Shown one piece after another: positions 1 to 4,939 of a DNA stretch of 5,020 bases; the first letter of the stretch is position 1, and every line of letters begins with the position of its first letter. This DNA is from Rhizobiaceae bacterium (GTDB lineage Bacteria > Pseudomonadota > Alphaproteobacteria > Rhizobiales > Rhizobiaceae). The DNA is taken from assembly GCA_028865845.1 (NCBI GenBank), contig JAGWJK010000424.1, forward strand, positions 1-5,020. The letters run 5' to 3'. The notes below the pieces were generated by a model. The model saw only the letters and a list, made by a program, of their open reading frames with translations. It did not search any database and had not been told where the DNA came from. A program made the position numbers and the translations under genes.

Positions 1-1
1 G

Positions 2-280
2 CCTGATGCCGATGACCGCACCACCACCCATGACATCATATTCAACGAACTTTGCGCCGGCATCGTCAAGGACGAGTCGCGCCGGAAGCTGTTGGCCATC
101 GTCGAGCGCGCCAAGGCCGCTGGCGCCGACAGCGTGATCCTCGGTTGCACCGAAATCTGCCTGATCCTCGATCCGAAGACGCTGATTCTGCCCGGCTTCG
201 ACAGCACGACGATCCACGCCGAAGCCGCCGTCGAATTCGCACTCGGTACGGAAAGGGCGAAGGAAAGCCTCGCTGCCTGA
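2..280 (+). CDS. Aspartate/glutamate racemase family protein, C-terminal part (5' end off window)
   Basis: The frame is open from the first bases of the window and stops at TGA 278-280, giving the last 92 residues of a protein; the family is usually about 230 aa, so more than half lies upstream. The visible part has the hallmarks of the Asp/Glu racemase family (YgeA/RacX-like): a helix with HDIIFNELCAGIV (residues 10-22 of the fragment), then the GCTEI motif (48-52) whose Cys49 is the second of the two catalytic cysteines used for cofactor-independent proton exchange at the alpha carbon, and a C-terminal DSTTIHAEAAVEF segment that matches the family's D(T/S)T-IHA ending. The first catalytic cysteine is off window and cannot be checked. 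By family the protein is cytosolic and interconverts L- and D-amino acids, but many members have unknown substrates. An internal TTG at 92 is not a plausible start because the homology continues upstream of it. Nothing shows that it is co-transcribed with the next gene, which has its own 86-bp upstream region. Confidence 0.88.
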   Translation, partial: PDADDRTTTHDIIFNELCAGIVKDESRRKLLAIVERAKAAGADSVILGCTEICLILDPKTLILPGFDSTTIHAEAAVEFALGTERAKESLAA

Positions 281-366
281 CCGCAAATTAAATTTATTTG
301 ACTGAGTCCAATAATATTTGACTCAGTCCATCAAATCATGGACATGATCATCCAACCAGGGAGACC
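281..366 (+). promoter_or_regulatory. AT-rich control region of the MarR-GNAT gene
   Basis: This 86-bp gap is much richer in A+T than the flanking genes. From left to right it contains an AT-rich imperfect palindrome (CAAAT at 284-288, ATTTG at 296-300), two tandem 15-bp repeats (296-310 and 316-330), and the left arm of a stem-loop reaching into the gene. A possible -10 element TAATAT lies at 312-317 between the repeats, but no convincing -35 is correctly spaced from it, so the promoter position is uncertain. TTGACT occurs at 298-303 and 318-323 and could alternatively be a -35, but no good -10 is found 17 bp downstream of either copy. No U-tract terminator for the upstream racemase gene is evident. 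Confidence 0.5.
296..330. repeat. Tandem 15-bp repeat, probable MarR operator
   Basis: ATTTGACTSAGTCCA occurs at 296-310 (S = G) and 316-330 (S = C). The two copies differ only at the central base and are offset by exactly 20 bp, about two helical turns. Each copy is itself an imperfect dyad, TTGACT-S-AGTCCA, so each could bind one dimer, and the two would lie on the same DNA face. The second copy is also embedded in a larger perfect dyad, ATTTGA (316-321) and TCAAAT (331-336) with a 9-bp spacer. Position just upstream of a MarR-domain gene and dyad symmetry together suggest autoregulation; binding itself is inferred. Confidence 0.55.
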
Positions 367-375
367 ATGTCCATG
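337..375 (+). promoter_or_regulatory. Stem-loop enclosing the SD and start codon of the MarR-GNAT gene
   Basis: CATGGACATG at 337-346 and CATGTCCATG at 366-375 are perfect 10-bp reverse complements separated by 19 nt. The right arm contains both possible start codons, ATG 367 and ATG 373, and the loop holds the Shine-Dalgarno-like AGGGAG (358-363). In mRNA this would base-pair the initiation codons. Alternatively it is a DNA operator dyad. The inverted repeat is directly visible; a role in translation control is inferred. Confidence 0.45.
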
Positions 376-1302
376 CTTGCCACCACGGAATTTGCCACAA
401 TCGACGCCGTCAGGGATTTCAACCGCTTCTACACGAATTTCCTCGGTGTCCTGAACAAAGCCTATCTCGACAGCCCCTATGCCTTGACCGACGTGCGCGT
501 GCTCTTCGAAATCGGTTCGCATGACGGTATCGCCGCATCGACGCTCACGCGCGACCTTCATCTCGACCCGGCCTATCTCAGCCGCATTCTGAAACGCTTC
601 CGTGAAGACGAACTGATCGAGACAAAGACCGATCCCAACGATCTGCGCAGCCAGATCATTACGGTCACCGACAAGGGACAAGCGCAATTCCGCGAATTCG
701 TCCGCCGCTCCCGCGCCCAGATCGCCGGACATTTCGAGGCGCTCGACCCGGGCGCGCCCGATCGTGTCGTCGAGGCGATGCGCACCATCAAAAGCATCCT
801 CTCAGCCGAGGAAAAATCCGCTGCGCCGGTCATCATCCGCCCCCATAGGGCCGGCGATATGGGTTGGATCGTCCAGAGCCAGGCCTGCTTCTACTGCCAG
901 GAATTCGGCTGGGATCAGCGTTTCGAGGCCCTTGTCGCTGACGTCGCCGCACAGTTTCTGACGAAGTTCAATCCCGAGAAGGACTATTGCTGGATCGTGG
1001 AACGGAACGGCGCCAATGTCGGATCGGTGCTGATCACCGATGGCGGCGATGGCGTCGCCAAGCTGCGGCTGCTGTACATCGACAAAGCGGCACGCGGTCT
1101 CGGCATCGGCAAGATGCTGGTCGGCGAATGCATTCGCTTCGCCCGCAACGCCGGATACCGCCAGCTTTCGCTCTGGACCAACGACATTCTGGACACCGCG
1201 CGCGCCATCTACATCCAGGCCGGCTTCCGGCTGGTCTCAGAGGAAAAACACCGCATGTTCGGCCCCGAACTCAATGGCCAGGTCTGGGTATTGGATCTCT
1301 AG
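367..1302 (+). CDS. MarR winged-helix / GNAT acetyltransferase fusion protein
   Basis: This 311-aa protein joins two domains. Residues about 10-148 form a MarR-type winged helix: the recognition helix is near 67-80 (DPAYLSRILKRFRE) and the wing near 81-104, with the typical D-xx-D-x-R pattern (DPNDLRS, 89-95) and the TDKG turn at 101-104. Residues about 154-311 form a GNAT acetyltransferase: motif A with the acetyl-CoA pyrophosphate loop lies at 235-252 (LLYIDKAARGLGIGKMLV, containing R-G-L-G-I-G), and motif B follows with the ARAIYIQAGF helix at 278-287. Such fusions are common in rhizobia and other proteobacteria, usually without a known substrate; the protein probably binds DNA as a dimer while acetylating a small molecule or protein. 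Start choice: ATG 367 follows AGGGAG (358-363) by only 3 nt, while ATG 373 (Met3) has better spacing (9 nt), so either may be used. The tandem dyads upstream suggest autoregulation. The substrate and target genes cannot be read from the sequence. Confidence 0.9.
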   Translation: MSMLATTEFATIDAVRDFNRFYTNFLGVLNKAYLDSPYALTDVRVLFEIGSHDGIAASTLTRDLHLDPAYLSRILKRFREDELIETKTDPNDLRSQIITVTDKGQAQFREFVRRSRAQIAGHFEALDPGAPDRVVEAMRTIKSILSAEEKSAAPVIIRPHRAGDMGWIVQSQACFYCQEFGWDQRFEALVADVAAQFLTKFNPEKDYCWIVERNGANVGSVLITDGGDGVAKLRLLYIDKAARGLGIGKMLVGECIRFARNAGYRQLSLWTNDILDTARAIYIQAGFRLVSEEKHRMFGPELNGQVWVLDL

Positions 1303-1383
1303 GACAAGCCAGACGTCATCACGATTTTGTTGCATCGCAAAATTCAGCTTGCTTTGGAAACGATCATTTCCTAAATAGCGAGC
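1303..1383 (+). promoter_or_regulatory. Promoter and operator region of the tetR-MFS unit
   Basis: The 81-bp gap has a promoter-like pair CTTGCT (1348-1353) and CTAAAT (1371-1376) separated by 17 bp. These match 9 of 12 positions of the rhizobial housekeeping consensus CTTGAC-N17-CTATAT. The expected transcription start, 6-8 nt after the -10, falls at about 1383-1384, on or beside the ATG of tetR. A weaker dyad lies farther upstream (ATTTTG 1324-1329, CAAAAT 1338-1343). No terminator with a U-tract for the upstream gene was found. The call rests on pattern only. Confidence 0.45.
1353..1374. promoter_or_regulatory. Palindrome in promoter spacer, probable TetR operator
   Basis: GGAAA (1356-1360) and TTTCC (1367-1371) are perfect arms with a 6-bp spacer centred on GATC (1362-1365). 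Outer TT (1353-1354) and AA (1373-1374) extend the symmetry to 22 bp with one mismatch step per arm. The dyad overlaps the spacer and the -10 of the predicted promoter, which is where a TetR-family dimer would block RNA polymerase. Its size and place fit a TetR autorepression site that would also control the downstream transporter; binding is inferred. Confidence 0.5.
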
Positions 1384-2001
1384 ATGAAGACGGATACTCT
1401 CGACAGCTCACCGAAACTACGCGGCCGGCCGCGGGAATTCGACATGGACGCAGCGCTTGACGAAGCGCTGCGCGTCTTTACCGAGCGCGGCTATTACGCC
1501 GCCTCGATCAGCGAGCTGACGGAAGCCATGGGTCTTACCGCCGGCAGCGTCTACAAGGCATTCAAGGACAAGCGCGGCGTCTTTCTCGCCGCTCTGGGTC
1601 GCTACCGCCAGGTACGGCGAGCCCTGCTGGACGAGCGTCTGGCGGAGGCAGTCAACGGCCGCGAAAAGCTGCGGGCGTATCTGATCTTCTATGCGGAATC
1701 CTCCCATGACGACATCGGCCGTCAGGGATGCCTCGTCGTCGGGAGTACGACGGAACTTGCCCTTTTCGACGAGGAGGCAGCAAGCCGCGTCGCCTTTTCC
1801 TTCGAGTCCGACGAACAGCTTCTCAACGACCTGATCCGCCTTGGTCAGCAAGACGGTTCGATACGGCCGGACCTCGATGTCGCAAGCGTGGCACGTACTC
1901 AGCTGTGCCTGACGAAGGGCATGCGCGTGGTCGGCAAGACCGGACGCACACGCGAAGAGATGATCGCCGTCGCCGAGACGGCCGTGACATTACTCGACTG
2001 A
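1384..2001 (+). CDS. TetR/AcrR family transcriptional repressor
   Basis: The 205-aa protein has the normal length for the family. An Arg/Lys-rich N-terminal arm with GRPREFD (14-20) leads into the TetR_N domain: helix 1 at about 21-35, and the helix-turn-helix at about 41-62 (SISELTEAMGLTAGSVYKAF), ending in KDKRGVF. The rest is an all-helical ligand-binding and dimerisation domain, with a GCLVVGSTTELA segment at 115-126 that recurs in a large group of uncharacterised TetR proteins. It probably represses its own gene and the MFS transporter gene 53 bp downstream, and releases DNA when it binds a substrate of that exporter. ATG 1384 is the only sensible start, since the DNA-binding domain begins soon after it; there is no good Shine-Dalgarno (only AGCGAG at 1377-1382), which fits a leaderless transcript. 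The inducer is unknown. Confidence 0.92.
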   Translation: MKTDTLDSSPKLRGRPREFDMDAALDEALRVFTERGYYAASISELTEAMGLTAGSVYKAFKDKRGVFLAALGRYRQVRRALLDERLAEAVNGREKLRAYLIFYAESSHDDIGRQGCLVVGSTTELALFDEEAASRVAFSFESDEQLLNDLIRLGQQDGSIRPDLDVASVARTQLCLTKGMRVVGKTGRTREEMIAVAETAVTLLD

Positions 2002-2013
2002 ACGACAGCAAGA

Positions 2014-2037
2014 TTTTTTGGGGGGACTGCTTCTCCC
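2014..2037 (+). promoter_or_regulatory. T6G6 tract and small hairpin in the tetR-MFS gap
   Basis: Between tetR and the transporter gene there is a run of six T (2014-2019) directly followed by six G (2020-2025). In RNA, 2020-2026 can pair with 2031-2037 around the 4-nt loop CTGC, using five Watson-Crick and two G-U pairs. The hairpin ends 5 nt before the Shine-Dalgarno AAGGA (2043-2047) of the MFS gene. The U-run is before the stem, not after it, so it is not a standard terminator on the + strand. It may tune translation or processing of the second cistron, or be incidental. Confidence 0.3.
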
Positions 2038-2054
2038 GTATCAAGGACCGTGAC

Positions 2055-3269
2055 ATGCCTGCAACCGCCGCCGCCAGACGGGAGAGTGCACCGCTCCCCG
2101 AAAAGACCATTTCGCCTTTGATGACCTTCATGTTTGCCGCCGCCTGCGGGCTGGTGGCCGCCAATCTCTATTACGGCCAGCCACTCGCTGGCCCGATCAG
2201 CCAAGCTCTCGGCTTCACGCCGGCCGCGACCGGTCTGATCGTCACCTTGACGCAGATCGGCTACGGCCTCGGCCTGCTGCTGATCGTGCCGCTTGGCGAT
2301 CTCCTGGAAAATCGCCGGCTGGTCCTGACCTTGATCGGCCTTTCGGCCCTTGCCCTGGTCGGCGCCGCCTTCGCCTGGTCGCCGGGCCTGTTTCTGCTGG
2401 CCTCGCTGTGCATCGGCCTTGCGTCCGTTGCGGTGCAGGTGCTTGTGCCCTTTGCCGCCCACATGGCTCCCGACGCCAGCCGCGGCGCCGTCGTCGGCAA
2501 TGTCATGAGCGGCCTGCTCTGCGGCATCATGCTGGCGCGGCCGGTGGCAAGCTTCCTGTCGGAACTTTCCTCCTGGCACACTGTCTATATTCTGTCCGCC
2601 ATCATCATGGTGGCGCTTGCTGTTCTGTTGCGCGTCGTGCTGCCGGCACGTGTACCGCACACCAAATTACACTATGGCCAGTTGCTGCATTCGATGGGCC
2701 ATCTGGCCTTGCATACGCCGGTTCTGCAGCGTCGCGCCATCTATCAGGCCTGCATGTTCGGTTCCTTCAGCCTGTTCTGGACGACAACGCCCCTGCTGCT
2801 TGCAAGCCCCGCTTTCGGCCTGACCCAGAACGGCATTGCCCTCTTCGCGCTTGCCGGTGCTGCCGGCGCCGTCGCCTCGCCGATTGCCGGCCGTCTTGCC
2901 GATCGCGGACACACCAAGTTGGCCACTGCATTTGCCATGCTGCTCGCCATCGTCGCACTGATCATCGGCCATCTCTCCGGCAGCGGCTCGTTGGTCGCCC
3001 TACTGACGCTCACTCTGTCCGGCATCATGCTCGACTTCGGCGTCCAGACCAATCTCGTGCGTGGCCAGCGCGCCATCTTCGCGCTCAGCCCGGAACATCG
3101 CAGCCGGGTGAACGGCCTCTACATGGCAACCTTCTTCGGCGGCGGCGCGATCGGTTCGGCGGTCGGCGGCTGGGCCTATGCGACGGGCGGCTGGAACCTC
3201 GCCTCCTGGATCGGCGTCTGCTTCCCGATCGTGGCATTGGTGGTGTTTCTGACGGAAGGCCGGAAATGA
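2055..3269 (+). CDS. MFS transporter, 12-TM drug/metabolite efflux type
   Basis: This 404-aa protein has the length and hydrophobic pattern of a 12-helix major facilitator. Predicted membrane segments are at about 22-40, 57-80, 88-106, 111-133, 145-168, 176-197, then after a basic, His-rich central loop (198-226) at 227-250, 259-280, 289-308, 311-332, 353-373 and 381-400. The loop between helices 2 and 3 carries the MFS signature GDLLENRR (81-88), and the equivalent second-half loop has GRLADRG (279-285). A NLYYGQPLAGPIS segment (37-49) ends helix 1, as in a group of uncharacterised predicted efflux permeases. It likely exports a small compound by proton antiport across the inner membrane. 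ATG 2055 is preceded by AAGGA (2043-2047) at 7-nt spacing; the frame stays open upstream across tetR, but that extension is a shadow. The tetR gene 53 bp upstream suggests co-transcription and control by that repressor. The substrate is unknown. Confidence 0.92.
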   Translation: MPATAAARRESAPLPEKTISPLMTFMFAAACGLVAANLYYGQPLAGPISQALGFTPAATGLIVTLTQIGYGLGLLLIVPLGDLLENRRLVLTLIGLSALALVGAAFAWSPGLFLLASLCIGLASVAVQVLVPFAAHMAPDASRGAVVGNVMSGLLCGIMLARPVASFLSELSSWHTVYILSAIIMVALAVLLRVVLPARVPHTKLHYGQLLHSMGHLALHTPVLQRRAIYQACMFGSFSLFWTTTPLLLASPAFGLTQNGIALFALAGAAGAVASPIAGRLADRGHTKLATAFAMLLAIVALIIGHLSGSGSLVALLTLTLSGIMLDFGVQTNLVRGQRAIFALSPEHRSRVNGLYMATFFGGGAIGSAVGGWAYATGGWNLASWIGVCFPIVALVVFLTEGRK

Positions 3270-4517
3270 TCAGGATGGCTGCGGCGCGCTGGCCCGCAGC
3301 CAATCGCATTCGCAAAGGCCGGCCGCAGCAAAGGGGTCGACCAGTGTGCCGGAGACGATCGAAGCCAGGATTTGCGGCCCCGGAGGGATTTTCGCGATGG
3401 TCGCAACCAGCCGGTCCCGTATCCAGGCAAGTGCCGCCGAATCCGACTGGTAGAACGGCGTAAACGCCCGCGACAGCAGCTGGAACACCCGCACATGCAT
3501 CCGCCGAGCCGCGGCATAGGCGGCAAGTGCATCGCCGATTGTCTCGTGACCCGCCAGAGCATGCGCAAGCGCCGCCACATCGAGCAGCGCCATATTGGCA
3601 CCCTGCCCGAGCTGCGGACTGGTGGAATGCGCGGAATCTCCGACGAAAACAGTGCGACCGCTATAGGGCAAAGCCACCGTGCGGTGCGCATAACGCGCCA
3701 GGGTCAACTGGTCCCAGTTGCTGATCTGGTCGAGCAGCGGCTGGCACTCCGGCCAATAGGAGCGGATCGTCGCCTTCCAGCGATCGAGCCCGCGGCGACG
3801 CACATCGTCGGCATCCGCCACCTTCAGGCTCCAGAACAATGCCGCCTGTTTCGGCAGATCCGGCCTGCGCCGGCCTACAGGCAAAACACCGATCATCACC
3901 CTCGCCCGATCGTATCGCTGCGTCAGCGCGCCCTCATCCACCAAGCCATCCGGATAATCGAGCGTCGCCCAGAAGGCGCCGTAGGCGAGGTTGCGTATGC
4001 GTGGCGCGACCGGCGATGCCGCAACCAGTTCCGAACGCGCTCCGCTGGCATCAACGACCAGATCGTACGGCCCGAGCCCATCGCTGCCTTCGACCACGAG
4101 GTAAGCGCCTTCGCGCTCCTCCCGGATGCCGGTAACACGCAGACCGGTAATAACGGGATGTCTTCGTGCAGCGACTTCATCATGAAGCGCATCGAACAGT
4201 GCGGCGCGATGAACCGCCAATCCATAGCGCCCGCCCGACAGTGCGTCATAGCGGACGTCAAGGACGATACGGCCGTGCTTCGTCTCCGTGCCGAACAGCC
4301 GGTCGATACGATTGCCGGCCGCATGGATCGCCGGGCCGAGGCCGAGCGATTCCAATACGGTCAATCCTGTTGGCTGCAGCATCAGCGCCGAACCGACGGG
4401 CGCGGCATGATCGAAACGCTCGACGAGCTCGACTGCATGGCCCGCGCGGGTCAAGAAAAGGCTGGCGGCAAGCCCGGCTGGACCGGCGCCGACAACGGCA
4501 ATCTTCAACGGTTTCAA
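3270..4517 (-). CDS. FAD-dependent aromatic-type monooxygenase (group A, PHBH fold)
   Basis: The 415-aa protein has the length and all three sequence marks of single-component flavin hydroxylases. The N-terminal Rossmann motif is GAGPAG (10-15), with E33 at the end of the second strand to hold the FAD ribose. The middle DG-type motif is YDLVVDASGARS (151-162, D156). The GD motif is VGDSAHSTSPQLGQGANMALLD (starting at 292), with D294 and the PxxGQG loop (301-306) contacting FAD. Relatives use NAD(P)H and O2 to hydroxylate phenolic or heteroaromatic compounds such as salicylate, but the substrate is not readable here. No ATG fits the start: TTG 4517 gives MKPLKIAVVG, TTG 4508 gives MKIAVVG, and CTG 4526 would overlap the upstream hxlR stop. 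There is no clear Shine-Dalgarno, so translation is probably coupled to hxlR, which ends 5 nt before TTG 4517. Its TGA directly abuts the MFS stop. Confidence 0.9.
   Translation of the reverse strand: MKPLKIAVVGAGPAGLAASLFLTRAGHAVELVERFDHAAPVGSALMLQPTGLTVLESLGLGPAIHAAGNRIDRLFGTETKHGRIVLDVRYDALSGGRYGLAVHRAALFDALHDEVAARRHPVITGLRVTGIREEREGAYLVVEGSDGLGPYDLVVDASGARSELVAASPVAPRIRNLAYGAFWATLDYPDGLVDEGALTQRYDRARVMIGVLPVGRRRPDLPKQAALFWSLKVADADDVRRRGLDRWKATIRSYWPECQPLLDQISNWDQLTLARYAHRTVALPYSGRTVFVGDSAHSTSPQLGQGANMALLDVAALAHALAGHETIGDALAAYAAARRMHVRVFQLLSRAFTPFYQSDSAALAWIRDRLVATIAKIPPGPQILASIVSGTLVDPFAAAGLCECDWLRASAPQPS
3276..3302. repeat. GC-rich inverted repeat at the convergent gene ends
   Basis: TGGCTGCGG (3276-3284) and CCGCAGCCA (3294-3302) are perfect 9-bp reverse complements around a 9-nt loop. 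The repeat begins 6 bp after the MFS stop codon and lies within the final codons of the monooxygenase gene. It would form a strong hairpin in the MFS transcript and also in the opposing transcript. Neither side has a clear run of U, so calling it an intrinsic terminator is not secure; it could stabilise 3' ends or cause pausing. Confidence 0.4.
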
Positions 4518-4522
4518 TGAGA

Positions 4523-4939
4523 TCAGCCCAATGATTGATCGAAGCGCGCCCGGGCGGCACGCACGGCCTCATGATTGTCTTCCGCCCAGTTCAAGAGCTG
4601 CGCCAGCGGTCCGTACAGGGAACGGCCAAGATCGGTCATCCGATATTCGACGCTCGGCGGCTTGGTTGGAAATACCTCGCGGGCGATATAGCCGTCGCGT
4701 TGCAGATCCCTTAAGGTCTGGGTCAGCATGCGTTGGGAGATGTCCGGGACGAGGCGGCGGAGCTCGCCGAAACGATAGGGCTGCTGAGCAAGCGCCTCCA
4801 GCAATAAGGTCGACCACTTGCCGCCGATCTGCGAGATCAGATCACGCACGGGACAATTGGAGAAATCGAGATTGCTGAGATCCGGGGTGCGTATCGGCAC
4901 ATCCTGGGGGCGGAGATTGACGACGGTTCTGGCACTCAT
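4523..4939 (-). CDS. HxlR-family winged-helix transcriptional regulator
   Basis: A 138-aa protein from ATG 4939, chosen over the upstream TTG 4999 because AAAGGGAA (4945-4952 on the minus strand) is a good Shine-Dalgarno 5 nt before it and the family rarely has the extra 20 residues. The HxlR core is clear: [16 protein letters not shown] (28-43), [19 protein letters not shown] (56-74) with the recognition helix at about 67-82, and the wing with [12 protein letters not shown] (94-105). Cys29 is the conserved N-terminal cysteine which in the relatives YodB and HypR senses quinones, aldehydes or disulfide stress; C29 is the only cysteine in the protein, so any disulfide would have to be between subunits. 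It lies directly upstream of the monooxygenase gene in the same direction, with 5 nt between them, and probably controls that operon. Family members act as repressors or activators; which applies here is not known. Confidence 0.93.
   Translation of the reverse strand: MSARTVVNLRPQDVPIRTPDLSNLDFSNCPVRDLISQIGGKWSTLLLEALAQQPYRFGELRRLVPDISQRMLTQTLRDLQRDGYIAREVFPTKPPSVEYRMTDLGRSLYGPLAQLLNWAEDNHEAVRAARARFDQSLG

Noticed and set aside
367..1302. MarR and GNAT parts as two genes joined by a sequencing frameshift
   Set aside because: The frame is continuous, the linker is short and natural, and MarR-GNAT fusions of this length are an established architecture.
1324..1343. ATTTTG / CAAAAT dyad as a terminator for the MarR-GNAT gene
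   Set aside because: The stem is only 6 bp and AT-rich, with no U-tract after it. It could be a minor protein site but is not a convincing terminator.
1728..2054. In-frame N-terminal extension of the MFS protein by 109 residues
   Set aside because: It overlaps tetR in another frame and encodes Arg-rich shadow sequence. ATG 2055 has a good SD and leads into the first membrane helix.
1899..2660. Open frame of 253 codons on the minus strand across the tetR end and the MFS gene
   Set aside because: It spans two clear genes on the other strand, its composition is dominated by Gln, Gly, Arg and His, and no start signal or family motif is seen.
2408..3463. 351-codon plus-strand frame overlapping the MFS gene
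   Set aside because: Cys/Arg/His-rich out-of-frame translation of the transporter gene; no hydrophobic segments or motifs.
3372..4520. Long open frame (382 codons) on the plus strand opposite the monooxygenase gene
   Set aside because: The translation is rich in Arg, Pro and His with no domain pattern, as expected for the antisense shadow of a GC-rich gene. The minus-strand frame has three intact flavin motifs.
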